DNA from: Owenia fusiformis
Lineage: Eukaryota; Annelida; Polychaeta; Sabellida; Oweniidae
DNA: 60,000 nucleotides
Direction of reading: 5' to 3'
Assembly: GCA_903813345.2 (NCBI GenBank)
Contig: CAIIXF020000011.1
Location: 13,997,754-14,057,753 of the forward strand
Below the pieces are notes generated by a model. It worked only from the letters and a program-made list of their open reading frames with translations. It did no database searches and was not told where the DNA came from. Below, in pieces: positions 10,904 through 22,900 of this stretch. Made by a program: the position numbers and the translations under genes. Each line of letters opens with the position of its first letter. Position 1 is the stretch's first letter.

Positions 10904-11037
10904 TTTCAATAACCTTCCGCCATCTTGAATACGAAGGTAACGTCAGTTACTTGTGCTTGATACTGACCACCGATTAAGGTATGGACCATACATGTAGGTT
11001 CTGGGCCGATAAAAAGATGGCAGCACTATCCGAATCC
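10904..11037. other. Short spacer between repeats
   Basis: This is the original flank of the 793-bp element and contains GCCATCTTGAATACG. Nothing else is supported. Confidence 0.3.
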
Positions 11038-11466
11038 AGTGTTATTATTTTTTCTCTATTACCATGCCATCTTTACTTCTTATTATTAAGATTATATCGA
11101 CCTTAGCCTATTGTATGCACATTTGTACGTAACTACAATACGTCCATGTAGATCTTGGGACAGACAAGGTGCATGGGATGGACGTTGTTATTATTTCTCG
11201 CTATTACCATGCCATCTTTACTTCTTAAGATTATATCGACCTTAGTCTATTGTATGCACATTTGTACGTAACTACAATACGTCCATGTAGATCTTGGGAC
11301 AGACAAGGTGCATGGGATGGACGTTGTTATTATTTTTCTCTATTACCATGCCATCTTTACTTCTTATTAAGATTATATCAACCTTAGTCTATTGTATGCA
11401 CATTTGTACGTAACTACAATACATCCATGTAGATCTTGCGACAGACAAGGTGCATGGGATGGACGT
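11038..11466 (+). repeat. Three-copy tandem repeat, ~143 bp unit
   Basis: The segment beginning TTATTATTTYTCKCTATTAC and ending GGTGCATGGGATGGACGTT occurs three times in a row, starting near 11038, 11184 and 11323. The copies are nearly identical except for small indels (a TAT unit in copy 1) and a few substitutions, so the triplication is fairly recent. It contains no open frame. Confidence 0.8.
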
Positions 11467-12299
11467 TATTGTGGTAAATTGTATTTACATTCTGTTTGGA
11501 TAACGAGATTATTATAAACATATAGCGGATACGTACATATGTAATAGTGGAGTCCACAATCGCTAGATGGAGCAGGCAACTAGCAGATCTTAGATCTATC
11601 GAAGCTACGGATCAAAGAAAACATGCGGATTATGAATTTGGCTTTATTTGATCAGAATTTGGGCTTTGCTGTGTAGCTTTTAAGTGTCAATTTTAAACGA
11701 GATTTGTATTTTTAATAGTCGGAGACTAAATTTTGTGTCTCCATATCATGAATAAAAACAATAATCTAACAGACAAAAACCTCCACTGCCATCTATTTAT
11801 TTATCTTCATAGCAACTCCTCTATTGGAATTATATTATTACTTCAACACTCAAGTGATCAATAGGTTGAAAACACAAACGGCAATCAATTGCGAATTTAA
11901 TGTTAATTCTCTTCCAACATTGGTTCAATTTATATATTTTCAATTAACTGAGAAGAATTTACGTGAAATTGATGTATTATGCCATCTATTGGCAAATTGA
12001 TTGCTCAATATTTTTGAACACAACATAAAGAAAAAATGACTATTGTGCATATAGCGTTTCATAAGTTTTCCTAAAGTCCATTCATAAGTCATGATGGAAC
12101 CTGCACACACTTGTTAAATGTTTGAATTCAGATGTATATTTTGAATACAGATGTTCAACAGCAGCAAATAGAATAATACAGTAGTCAATATCGAATAATG
12201 TTTATTGTACACACATATATAAATATGTTCATTATATTAGTACTTTTATGTTAGGTCACAATTTGTTCAACACACAATGTAATCCTAGTCCATAATGGG
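11467..12299. other. AT-rich intergenic DNA
   Basis: No coding sequence or clear repeat structure was found in this stretch. Confidence 0.3.
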
Positions 12300-14280
12300 G
12301 TTTCACAACCACCAGGACCATGACCAAGTCTTGGTAACAATTATGGCATCATGAGAGAAGACAACCTCCTGTGTGATAATGCTGTTCTCTTCAAGGTAAG
12401 GATTGTACATACTATTGTAACTATTGTACTATGTAATCAGTCAGTAACTAAGTTCAATCACCATCAAGGTGTAGATAACAGTCATTAGTGGCACAGCGAG
12501 AGATAACAGGTTCCTATCGATTACTTTCTATGCAGAGATGGTCTGGGTATCAAGATACATGGTGCAACAGAAGACTGTGATAATGTTGTTCTCTTCAAGG
12601 TAATGATTCCACACAATATGTAATCAGTCAGTAACTAAGTTCCATCACCATCAGAGTGTAGATACCAGTCATTAGTCATCTCTCTCGCGAGAGATGTCCA
12701 CCTCCTATCGATAACTTTCTATGTAGAGATGGTCTGGGTATCCAAATACATTAGTTGTGCAACAGAAGACTGTGATAATGTTGTTCTCTCCAAAGAAATG
12801 ATTCCACAATCCACACAATATATAATCAGGTAGTTACGAAGTTCCACCACAATCAGTGTAGTGTAGGTAACAGCCATTATTGGCATCGAGAGAGATATTA
12901 GCCTCCTATCGAGAACTTTCTAGGCAGAGATGTCCAGGGTATCAAAATACATAAGTGGTACCACACAAGAGATAATGTAGAGCATACCTGAAAGTACATG
13001 AAATTGGGGAAAATGTCACCCTGCAATTTGTGTAATAGATGCTGAATGCCAGACATTGGATGCAACTGGCATTACAAAGTATCAAAACCAAACGTATCAC
13101 TTTTAAGAGAATAACTGCATAAACATGCAAAATGTCACCACTGGCCATTTGTCGCACTTTGTTACATTAGCAGAACTTATTATTTACAACCATCCAAGAA
13201 TAACCTTTTTCCGCTCATTAATATGGGAGTATAACAATATGTCACCACTTCTGTTGGTGTACATGCATTGTACATTATCAATAAAAAATACTGTACTTAC
13301 TTGAATCATATCCTTGAGATATCTCTTCCTAAGACAATGCAACAATAATGTTATTCTCTCCAAGGTTGGGCTCAGCCACAAAATAACTAAGTTCCATATC
13401 ATTTTGAGTCTCGCTTACGAAGTCATAAGTGGTGTCACATAAGATTAGAGACAAGACAATGCTAAGATAATGTGATTCTCTCCAAGGTTGGGCTTAGCCA
13501 CAAAATAACTAAGTTCCATATCAGTTGGAGTCTCTGTTACAAAGTTATTAGTGGTGCCATAAGAGTATAATAACTAAGTTCCACCATCATTACAGTCAAG
13601 GTATCAGTCGTTAGTGGTGCCACAAGATGTCACTCTCTCAGAGGTTAGGAATGGACACAATACAACCAAATTCCACCGCAATTGTAGTCTTGGTTACAAA
13701 GACATTTGAGGTGCCAGAGCATGATAATGTTCTTCTCTCAAAGGTAAGGTTTACACACAATATGTAATCGTAGTCTATAAATGAGCTCAACCATCATTGT
13801 AGTTGTAGGTAGCAGAGTCATTAGTGGTGCCACAGAAGAGTATGACCATGTTGTTTTCGCCAAGGTAGGGATTACACACAGTCCATAACTATGTTGTTTT
13901 CACCAAGTTAGGGATTGTACATAGTCCATATAACGGAATTCCATCATAATTACAGTCCAGGTAGCAGGGTCATTAGTTTGTGCCATAGAAAAGTATGACC
14001 ATGTTGTTTTCGCCAAGGTAGGGATAACACACAGTCCATAAGTATGTTGTCTTCGCCAAGGTAGGGATTGTACACAGTCCATATAACTAAATTCCAAGAA
14101 TATGATAATGTTGTTCTTTCTAAAGTAAGAATTGCACAGAATATATAATAGCAGTGCATAACTAAATTTGAAATCCATAAATCCACAGTCCATCACTACT
14201 TCCAATGTAGTCTAAGTAACATGAGACTAATGGGAGTATGATGATGATGTTGTTCTCTCCAATGTACCTGAAAGTACATA
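12300..14280. repeat. Degenerate tandem field of 100-205-bp repeats
   Basis: The words GTGATAATGYTGTTCTCT, TAACTAAGTTCCA, GTCATTAGTGGTGCCA and TCTCCAAGGTWRGG recur through the region. Three first copies have GTGATAATG at 12373, 12577 and 12772 (spacing 204 and 195 bp). From about 13320 the spacing shortens to about 100-150 bp. At 13285-13330 there is a copy of the GTACTTACTTGAA module found in the 4.7-kb array, and CATGCAAAATGTCACCACTG occurs at about 13124, again as in the array. The field is therefore an older relative of the array that starts at 15141. Confidence 0.6.
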
Positions 14281-15140
14281 AAATGAGGGAAAATCAACAA
14301 CTACTGTATGATTTAAGAGATGATTTAAAGAGAACTTAAATAGAACAAGGAGTTAACATGCAAAATATCACTCTGCCATTTGTTACAGACACCAAACGGC
14401 AATTTAATATTTAGCATATCATTTTTTCAAATTGTAACCAAAAATCCTTACAAAATTATACCTTTCAAGTGATCAACCCCTAAAAGAAACAGTAAGACTG
14501 AGGCTAACATTAAACATATGGCGAAGACCAAAAACAAAGTATCAAAACAACCCCGAAAACCAAAAACTGGTAAAGTTAAAAACCCTCTAAAGTTTAAACA
14601 TTACAACCACGCCCCCCCCCCCAATTTCAAATATACACATTATCTGCGACTGTGAGATGGCTTATAACTAGCTTACCTCACCTTTGTGGATACAACATTC
14701 CAATTGCTGCTTAATCTGCGACCACTTGTCCCTTGGAGTGGTAATTATATGCTATGTAGTTACAGACGTTACAAACAGATTGTTACGACCTGGAAGTACT
14801 TAAAAAAGAAAAAAGTCAGCAATAATTGGACTTTTTTCTTAAAAGCGATAATTTAATATACACAACTGTCTGAACTGGCCATTTTTCAGATATGAGTATA
14901 TTTACATACGGCTTTTAAGTCAATGCATTAACATGCAAAATGTCACCACAGGCCATTTGTTACCACCATCCACGAAGAAGTTTTTGTCAACAGAATAGTT
15001 TGAGAATATATGTCACCACTTCTTGTGGCGCCATAAAAAATCAAATCATTGCTGAGTAAGTACAGTTTACTAATAACTATGAATTGAACTATGAATTGTT
15101 ACTTTAAAAGCTAGCAATATTAATAATATTCAAATGATCG
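14281..15140. repeat. Diverged left flank of the 4.7-kb array
   Basis: From about 14640 the sequence aligns with the end of the array unit (19280-19902) but with many substitutions and indels. Shared words include GTACTTAAAAAAGAAAAAA, CATGCAAAATGTCACCAC and AGTAAGTACAGTTTACTA. The minus-strand module at 14682-14790 has the same acceptor (ACTTCCAG) and a donor-like GTGAGG, but a stop codon. A poly-C run lies at about 14612-14622. Near-identity to the other units starts only at about 15141. Confidence 0.6.
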
Positions 15141-17107
15141 AGACCAAATTGATAGAGCTAGAACTATTTTGTTGGTAAGTTTCCAAAGTCTCAGAATGAA
15201 AATTACCAAACACATGCAAACAGAACCACTGTTCCTTGTGTTGCAGCCAAGAACCTGCTTTGCTGGAAATACAAAAAAGATGCTGTAGTACTTGTTAATA
15301 TTACGATTTAAATATATTGCAAAAATTCAAATCAATTAGGAGGGATGGAGTAAGGTACATGTACACATAGTAATACATCTTAACTAGGTAAAAAATACTG
15401 CTTCCAGCGCTGTATAGCTGATTCTTCTGGTGGATGTATGGTCCTGTGAAATGAGAATTCATTTATTAGTAACTTCCGCATGCAACAGTAGTAGTTGTAG
15501 TTCAGGCAAGGAGCAGTCTTTAACCCTCTTCAAAACACCTGCAATGAGAAAATGATTTTACTGTCTACCTTAACTCCAAAGCATGCAAGGGATTATCATT
15601 TGCAAAAAAGTTGCCAAGTTGCCTTTATCAATCAGATTCTAGGTCGTAAATACCTAGATGGTTGATTGCTTATTGGACCAAAACATGGTCGCATTAACAC
15701 TGACCTCAAAACAAGAAAAAAACAGTCAAATTGAAAAATTGATGATGATTTGATGAAACTTAAGATCATCTACCAACTCGCACCAAAAAAGAGAGTCGGT
15801 ATCCGAAAACTGAGACTAACATACCAAGGTATGTTAAATCTCAGGTGAAAATGAGTTTATAAAAAAAAATATGAAGACAATATTTTCCAAATATAGCACA
15901 CATTACTTCCATTTTGATAAAACCAGGTGGATTCCATTATTCTTTCATGTCAGAACATAGAATCTGTTAGGAAGCTTTCAAGCCAACACACCTTAACAAA
16001 AGATCAAACATTGGGTGACAATCCCCCTGCTCATGCTGTATGCTGTCCAGAGAGATTAAGAAGAATAACAAGAATGACATCCTCGGCCATGCATAATTAG
16101 GATACATCACATTAAAAAGATGAAATACAAGACCATACCACTGTCAATTCCCAATAGTACCTTTACTGTAACACTGATAAGCAATGTCTACCTACCTAAA
16201 GAGTACAAGGTAACATGTATCAACCCCAAGGCCATTCCGTACAGATCCAAGTGAACTCTTGCTGCGTCCTCACGAGATCTCTGGATCACACTATATCCGT
16301 CATAGCTAACTACTAACATTACAATACGAGCAAGTAAAAATGAGTGGACCTTCACCAGAGCTCAACGATACCCCTCCAGAACGACCCAATGCATGCCGGC
16401 ACCACAGCATGCATTGAAGAAAGAAAATTCAGAATACCTCCTCCTGGTGGGTGCAAGACCCACCATTTTGACCTGCAAGTAAAGAATGCTTTCACCAGCC
16501 ATCAGAATATAGGCAAAACAAAGAACCAAGCTCAACAATAAGAATCCAACTTGGAAACTGTTGGTCGGGACTTACAAGGAATTGATACCTGAAACCCATG
16601 CATCTAGAGATTGATAGACACTGATCATCAGAATCACAGTGGAGGTACTACGAGGAACATCAAACGGTATGACCAAGTAAACCAGAGCTCTCAATGCAAT
16701 GGATCAGAATGACCCATGCTCAACGATGCCATTCTTAGATATTCCTCAAAATCAATCGGGACAACATAAAACATGAACAGGGGAAGGCCTCCCAACACTT
16801 GATCAAGTGTTAAGACATGTTTAGCCATCCAGCCTCCTAGCAGATTCCAGGTTCCTTCACTCCAGAATAATGGGTCGGCCAACAAAATCCACCGGTTCAA
16901 TCAAAATGGAAGGTGTCCCACTAACGAGAAAACCTGCCGCTCCTAAACCATAGATGGAAAACATGTCTAGCTGGTAGATGACCCCATATGGAATAACTAA
17001 GATAACTTAACCAAATAACTAAGATAACTCAACAAGATTACTTAACTTAGGTGACAGGAACTTTGTGATGAGGCTCATCTTTAAGGGAGTGGAGTCCAGG
17101 AGGCGAC

Positions 17108-17821
17108 TCATTTTCCAGTGCATGGCTTATCTTTCGGGGGATTGCTCATTTTCCAGGGGATTGTTCATTTTCCAGCGGGTGGCTCATCTCTCAGCGGGTG
17201 GATCATCTTCCAGCAGGTTGCTCAATTGCCAGCAGGTGGATCATCTTCCAGTGGAATGCTCATCTTGCAGTGGGTTGTTCATCTTCCAGTGGGTTGTTCA
17301 TCTTCCAGTTGGTTGTTCATCTTCCAGTTGGTTGTTCATCTTCCAGTTGGTTGTTCATCTTCCAGTTGGTTGCTCTTCTTCCAGTTGGTTGCTCTTCTTC
17401 CAGTTGGTTGCTCTTCTTCCAGTTGGTTGCTCTTCTTCGAGTTGGTTGCTCTTCTTCCAGTTGGTTGTTCATCTTCCAGTTGGTTGTTCATCTTCCAGTT
17501 GGTTGCTCATCTTCCAGTTGGTTGCTCTTCTTCCAGTTGGTTGCTCTTCTTTCAGTTGGTTGCTCTTCTTCCAGTTGGTTGCTCTTCTTCGAGTTGGTTG
17601 CTCTTCTTCCAGTTGGTTACTCTTCTTCCAGTTGGTTGCTCTTCTTCCAGTTGGTTGCTCTTCTTCCAGTTGGTTGCTCATCTTCCAGTGGGTTGCTCAT
17701 CTTCCAGCGGGTGAATTATCTTCCAGCGGTTGAATTATCTTTCAGTGGGTGGATCATCTTCTAGCAGTTGGATCATCTTCAAGGTTGCCATCTTCCACCA
17801 GATAGATCATCTTCAACTGGG
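17108..17821. repeat. 19-bp VNTR in unit 1
   Basis: The consensus is TTCCAGTTGGTTGYTCWTC (19 bp), with two main variants, TTGTTCATC and TTGCTCTTC. Edge copies are more diverged (CAGCGGGTGGCTCATCTCT). Because 19 is not a multiple of three and the consensus has no stop on either strand in most frames, three overlapping + frames and minus frames are all open. They give peptides with a 19-residue period (SSSSWLLFFQL, or QLEEEQPTGRRATNWK on minus). Relative to unit 2, this copy has three more 19-bp repeats. Confidence 0.9.
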
Positions 17822-17978
17822 AACTTGGCTTTCCAATGGGGGACTTGCCTTGCAGTGTGTGGCTTCCAGTGTGTGGCTTCCAGTGTGTGGTTCAGGTACT
17901 AGTGGGCTGACCACCTCCAAGCTAAAGGTAAATCTGGAAGAAATATTGTACATTAGGAAATAAAAATACTGTACTTAC

Positions 17979-18165
17979 TTGAACCCCACATCCTAGAGAT
18001 AATCTTCCATCCAGGGCAATGCTTCTTCAGTAACACACAGACATCACCAGAATAACAATATCCTATGTAGAAACAGGCGTTGCAGGCAGATGGTGCATAT
18101 TGAAGTTACTCTCATAAACTCATAGGAAAGGACAGAAACTTATCTTCAGGGGAAGAGGAGTGCAT
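17979..18165 (-). other. Exon-like module c, minus strand (unit 1)
   Basis: Read on the minus strand, TTTTGTATGTACTTTCAG precedes ATGCACTCCTC at 18165, and the module ends TTCAA|GTAAGTAC at 17979, giving 187 bp between acceptor and donor signals. It is related over its length to module b (18732-18917), sharing the ATGCA(C/T)TCCTCTT start, the TTTCTACATA..ATGTTGTTATTCTGGTGATGT-type middle and the GTTCAAGTAAGT end. Stops interrupt the frames needed to join the neighbouring modules. If transcribed it would more likely be non-coding or a pseudogene exon. Copies recur in units 2, 3 and 4. Confidence 0.35.
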
Positions 18166-18284
18166 CTGAAAGTACATACAAAATAGGAAAAGTTCAGCAA
18201 TGGTTTCAATTTTCAATTTTTCAACAAGGCTTCCGTGATCAAGACACTTCCATAACAGGGGGAGGAGGGGATGCAAATCCCCAG

Positions 18285-18420
18285 TGAGATCATCTTTCAG
18301 CAGTTTGATCATCTTCCACCAGGAGGATCATCTTCCAGCGGATGGATCATCTTCCAGCGGATGGATCATCTTCCAGCGGATGGATCATCTTCCAGCGAAT
18401 GGATCATCTTTCAGAGAGCA
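18285..18420. repeat. Second 19-bp repeat block in unit 1
   Basis: The near-perfect 19-bp word GCGGATGGATCATCTTCCA repeats about five times, with degenerate relatives continuing to about 18640. It is the same period and family as the VNTR at 17108. Equivalent blocks are at 22976-23111 and 27807-27942 in units 2 and 3. Block length does not vary between units here, unlike the main VNTR. Confidence 0.8.
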
Positions 18421-18731
18421 GCTTGTCTTCAGATGAGTGGCTTGACTTTTTGCAAATGGCTCGTAATCTGGTAGATGGCTCATATTCCAGGAGCTGACTA
18501 ATATTCTAGTGGTTGCCTCATCTTCAGTGGATGGCTCGTCTTCAAATGATTCTGCATCTTTATGAGGGTGACTCCTCTTCCAGGGGATGGATGATTTTCC
18601 AGACAGCATTTTCCGTTCCAGTTGGTTTCATGGCTTCCAGTTTGTGGCTCAGATTCTATTGGGCTGATCAACCCCATGCTAAAGGCAAATCTGAAATACT
18701 GTAAATTTGAAAATAAAACTTCAGTACTTAC

Positions 18732-18917
18732 TTGAACAGGATCCTGGAGACTTCTCTCATCTTGAACAAAGCTACCGCAGTCGCACAAGGACATCACCAG
18801 AATAACAACATCATATGTAGATACAGGTGCAACAGACACCAGGTGCTTATTGTAGTTACGATTTGAAACATCCCGGAAAGGGTAGAAGTTTTAACCTCAC
18901 GGGTAAGAGGAATGCAT
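18732..18917 (-). other. Exon-like module b, minus strand (unit 1)
   Basis: On the minus strand the module lies between a weak acceptor (TGTACTTACAG) before 18917 and the donor TTCAA|GTAAGTAC after 18732, a length of 186 bp, almost the same as the related module c. A minus-strand frame runs through it and beyond (18498-18839, with YDVVILVMSLCDCGSFVQDE), but joining to the following module breaks that frame. Identical modules occur in units 2 and 3. No family is recognised. Confidence 0.35.
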
Positions 18918-19334
18918 CTGTAAGTACACTGTACATATAAAATAGGAAGTCAGCAATGATTTAAATTTTGATTTGTTGTTACAATGCCAAAATGATTGAG
19001 CCACTTACTGAACAAGCGGAGGAGGGAATGCAAGACATTCCTTTTATTGATTCTAGTAAATCTCTCATGGCCTTTCACCCCTCCCGGCTCAAGATTAACA
19101 TCATCAAATCAACTAACTGCCTGAACAGAAGTATCTCTGTAGAAGTGAATTGTGGTCTATATATTTTTAGAACATGAATTAAAATTATGTTTTTGAACAT
19201 TGAATTACCCCCCACCCCCAAGCCCAATATAATGAATAGTTGTATTCATTTTTTATTCATTCTTTTGATATGTAAAGCCAACATACATATTATCTCCAAA
19301 TTGGCTCTTCACTATAGCTAGTAGCTACCCTTAC

Positions 19335-19490
19335 CTGTGTGGGTGTAACATTCCTGTCGTTTCTTAAGTTGCACACAGCTGTTAGTACAGGCAGTAGCAA
19401 TATGCTTTGTAGATACATACACTGCAAACAACTGACCCAAATCATTGATCCACTTCGAAAGACCACAACCAGGGTAGATATTGTCATGAC
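19335..19490 (-). other. Exon-like module a, minus strand, 52 open codons (unit 1)
   Basis: A strong acceptor (pyrimidine-rich tract ending TTAAGTACTTTCAG) precedes 19490, and a good donor, ACACAG|GTAAGG, follows 19335. The 156 bp between them are open in one frame, exactly 52 codons, phase 0 at both ends. The peptide contains the hydrophobic stretches VMTISTLVVVF and LQSILLLPVLTAVC. Copies at 24019-24174 and 28850-29005 are essentially identical, and a diverged, stop-containing relative lies at 14682-14790. This is the best candidate for a real exon in the array, yet no protein family is recognised and its neighbours are not open. Confidence 0.4.
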
Positions 19491-19902
19491 CTGAAAGTAC
19501 TTAAAAAAGAAAAAAAAGTCAGCAATGATTTGACTTTTTTCCTTAAAAGAAACAAGTAAATATACCCATCTCACTGAAATGGCCATTTTTCAGATGTGAG
19601 TACATTTACATATAACTTTTAAGAGAATGCATGAACATGCAAAATGTCACCACTGGCCATTTGTTAAAGATGCACTTGTTTACAGTAAGCCGAACACTAA
19701 TTGATTATTGCAATCAAGAAGTTTCATCCACCCATCAGTTTGAGAATATAACATTATGTCAACACTTCTGTAGTGACATAAAAATCAAATCATTGCCCAG
19801 TAAGTACAGTTTACTAAAAACTATGAACAAAAATCATATCATTACTGAATAAATTTTCAAATTGTTGCTTTAAAAGCTAGCATTATAGTATTCAAATGAC
19901 CA

Positions 19903-22900
19903 AGACCAAATTGATAGAGCTAGAACTATTTTGTTGGTAAGTTTTCAAAGTCTCAGAATGAAAATTACCAAACACATGCAAACAGAACCACTGTTCCTTG
20001 TGTTGCAGCCAAGAACCTGCTTTGCTGGAAATACAAAAAAGATGCTGTAGTACTTGTTAATATTACGATTTAAATATATTGCAAAAATTCAAATCAATTA
20101 GGAGGGATGGAGTAAGGTACATGTACACATAGTAATACATCTTAACTAGGTAAAAAATACTACTTCCAGCGCTGTATAGCTGATTCTTCTGGTGGGTGTA
20201 TGGTCCTGTGAAAAGAGAATTCATTTATTAGTAATTTCCGCATGCAACAGTAGTAGTTGTAGTTCAGGCAAGGAGCAGTCTTTAACCCTCTTTAAAACAC
20301 CTGCAATGAGAAAATGATTTTACTGTCTACCTTAACTCCAAAGCATGCAAGGGATTATCATTTGCAAAAAAGTTGCCAAGTTGCCTTTATCAATCAGATT
20401 CTAGGTCGTAAATACCTAGATGGTTGATTGCTTATTGGACCAAAACATGGTCGCATTAACACTGACCTCAAAACAAGAAAAAAACAGTCAAATTGAAAAA
20501 TTGATGATGATTTGATGAAACTTAAGATCATCTACCAACTCGCACCAAAAAAGAGAGTCGGTATCCGAAAACTGAGACTAACATACCAAGGTATGTTAAA
20601 TCTCAGGTGAAAATGAGTTTATAAAAAAAAATATGAAGACAATATTTTCCAAATATAGCACACATTACTTCCATTTTGATAAAACCAGGTGGATTCCATT
20701 ATTCTTTCATGTCAGAACATAGAATCTGTTAGGAAGCTTTCAAGCCAACACACCTTAACAAAAGATCAAACATTGGGTGACCATCCCCCTGCTCATGCTG
20801 TATGCTGTCCAGAGAGATTAAGAAGAATAACAAGAATGACATCCTCGGCCATGCATAATTAGGATACATCACATTAAAAAGATGAAATACAAGACCATAC
20901 CACTGTCAATTCCCAATAGTACCTTTACTGTAACACTGATAAGCAATGTCTACCTACCTAAAGAGTACAAGGTAACATGTATCAACCCCAAGGCCATTCC
21001 GTACAGATCCAAGTGAACTCTTGCTGCGTCCTCACGAGATCTCTGGATCACACTATATCCGTCATAGCTAACTACTAACATTACAATACGAGCAAGTAAA
21101 AATGAGTGGACCTTCACCAGAGCTCAACGATACCCCTCCAGAACGACCCAATGCATGCCGGCACCACAGCATGCATTGAAGAAAGAAAATTCAGAATACC
21201 TCCTCCTGGTGGGTGCAAGACCCACCATTTTGACCTGCAAGTAAAGAATGCTTTCACCAGCCATCAGAATATAGGCAAAACAAAGAACCAAGCTCAACAA
21301 TAAGAATCCAACTTGGAAACTGTTGGTCGGGACTTACAAGGAATTGATACCTGAAACCCATGCATCTAGAGATTGATAGACACTGATCATCAGAATCACA
21401 GTGGAGGTACTACGAGGAACATCAAACGGTATGACCAAGTAAACCAGAGCTCTCAATGCAATGGATCAGAATGACCCATGCTCAACGATGCCATTCTTAG
21501 ATATTCCTCAAAATCAATCGGGACAACATAAAACATGAACAGGGGAAGGCCTCCCAACACTTGATCAAGTGTTAAGACATGTTTAGCCATCCAGCCTCCT
21601 AGCAGATTCCAGGTTCCTTCACTCCAGAATAATGGGTCGGCCAACAAAATCCACCGGTTCAATCAAAATGGAAGGTGTCCCACTAACGAGAAAACCTGCC
21701 GCTCCTAAACCATAGATGGAAAACATGTCTAGCTGGTAGATGACCCCATATGGAATAACTAAGATAACTTAACCAAATAACTAAGATAACTCAACAAGAT
21801 TACTTAACTTAGGTGACAGGAACTTTGTGATGAGGCTCATCTTTAAGGGAGTGGAGTCCAGGAGGCGACTCATTTTCCAGTGCATGGCTTATCTTTCGGG
21901 GGATTGCTCATTTTCCAGGGGATTGTTCATTTTCCAGCGGGTGGATCATCTTCCAGCAGGTTGCTCAATTGCCAGCAGGTGGATCATCTTCCAGTGGAAT
22001 GCTCATCTTGCAGTGGGTTGTTCATCTTCCAGTGGGTTGTTCATCTTCCAGTGGGTTGTTCATCTTCCAGTTGGTTGTTCATCTTCCAGTTGGTTGTTCA
22101 TCTTCCAGTTGGTTGCTCTTCTTCCAGTTGGTTGCTCTTCTTCCAGTTGGTTGCTCTTCTTCGAGTTGGTTGCTCTTCTTCCAGTTGGTTGTTCATCTTC
22201 CAGTTGGTTGTTCATCTTCCAGTTGGTTGCTCTTCTTCCAGTTGGTTGCTCTTCTTTCAGTTGGTTGCTCTTCTTCCAGTTGGTTGCTCTTCTTCGAGTT
22301 GGTTGCTCTTCTTCCAGTTGGTTACTCTTCTTCCAGTTGTTTGCTCTTCTTCCAGTTGGTTGCTCTTCTTCCAGTTGGTTGCTCATCTTCCAGTGGGTTG
22401 CTCATCTTCCAGCGGGTGAATTATCTTCCAGCGGTTGAATTATCTTTCAGTGGGTGGATCATCTTCTAGCAGTTGGATCATCTTCAAGGTTGCCATCTTC
22501 CACCAGATAGATCATCTTCAACTGGGAACTTGGCTTTCCAATGGGGGACTTGCCTTGCAGTGTGTGGCTTCCAGTGTGTGGCTCAGGTACTAGTGGGCTG
22601 ACCACCTCCAAGCTAAAGGTAAATCTGGAAGAAATATTGTACATTAGGAAATAAAAATACTGTACTTACTTGAACCCCACATCCTAGAGATAATCTTCCA
22701 TCCAGGGCAATGCTTCTTCAGTAACACACAGACATCACCAGAATAACAATATCCTATGTAGAAACAGGCGTTGCAGGCAGATGGTGCATATTGAAGTTAC
22801 TCTCATAAACTCATAGGAAAGGACAGAAACTTATCTTCAGGGGAAGAGGAGTGCATCTGAAAGTACATACAAAATAGGAAAAGTTCAGCAATGGTTTCAA

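Larger units (their letters stand above)
15141..19902. repeat. 4.7-kb tandem array, unit 1 (4762 bp)
   Basis: The unit is defined to start at AGACCAAATTGATAGAGC, which recurs at 19903, 24587 and 29418. Its contents in + order are: about 1.9 kb without recognised features, a 19-bp VNTR (17108-17821), an exon-like minus-strand module (17979-18165), a second block of 19-bp repeats (18285-18420), another exon-like module (18732-18917) and a third (19335-19490). Unit 1 has a 7-bp insertion (ACTGTAC) near 18927 that the other units lack. The open frames repeated in each unit (for example 16344-16541 and 16691-16900 minus) are conserved only because the duplication is recent. Confidence 0.9.

Noticed and set aside
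12360-14060. Repeated CAAGGTAAGG-like splice donors on the plus strand
   Set aside because: They belong to one word of a degenerate tandem repeat (TTCTCTYCAAGGTWRGG); no open exons precede them.
16344-16900. Small frames conserved in all four units (16344-16541 plus, 16691-16900 minus)
   Set aside because: The units are near-identical at all positions because the duplication is recent, so conservation says nothing about coding. No Kozak, splice or domain evidence.
17065-17764. Long overlapping plus-strand frames (up to 241 codons in unit 3) encoding SSSSWLLFFQL-type repeats
   Set aside because: All frames are open because the 19-bp unit has no stop and 19 is not a multiple of three. The peptides have an exact 19-residue period in every frame, which is expected of a non-coding VNTR.
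17108-18420. Regularly spaced short repeats considered as a CRISPR array
   Set aside because: The repeats are contiguous with no unique spacers, and the genome is clearly eukaryotic.
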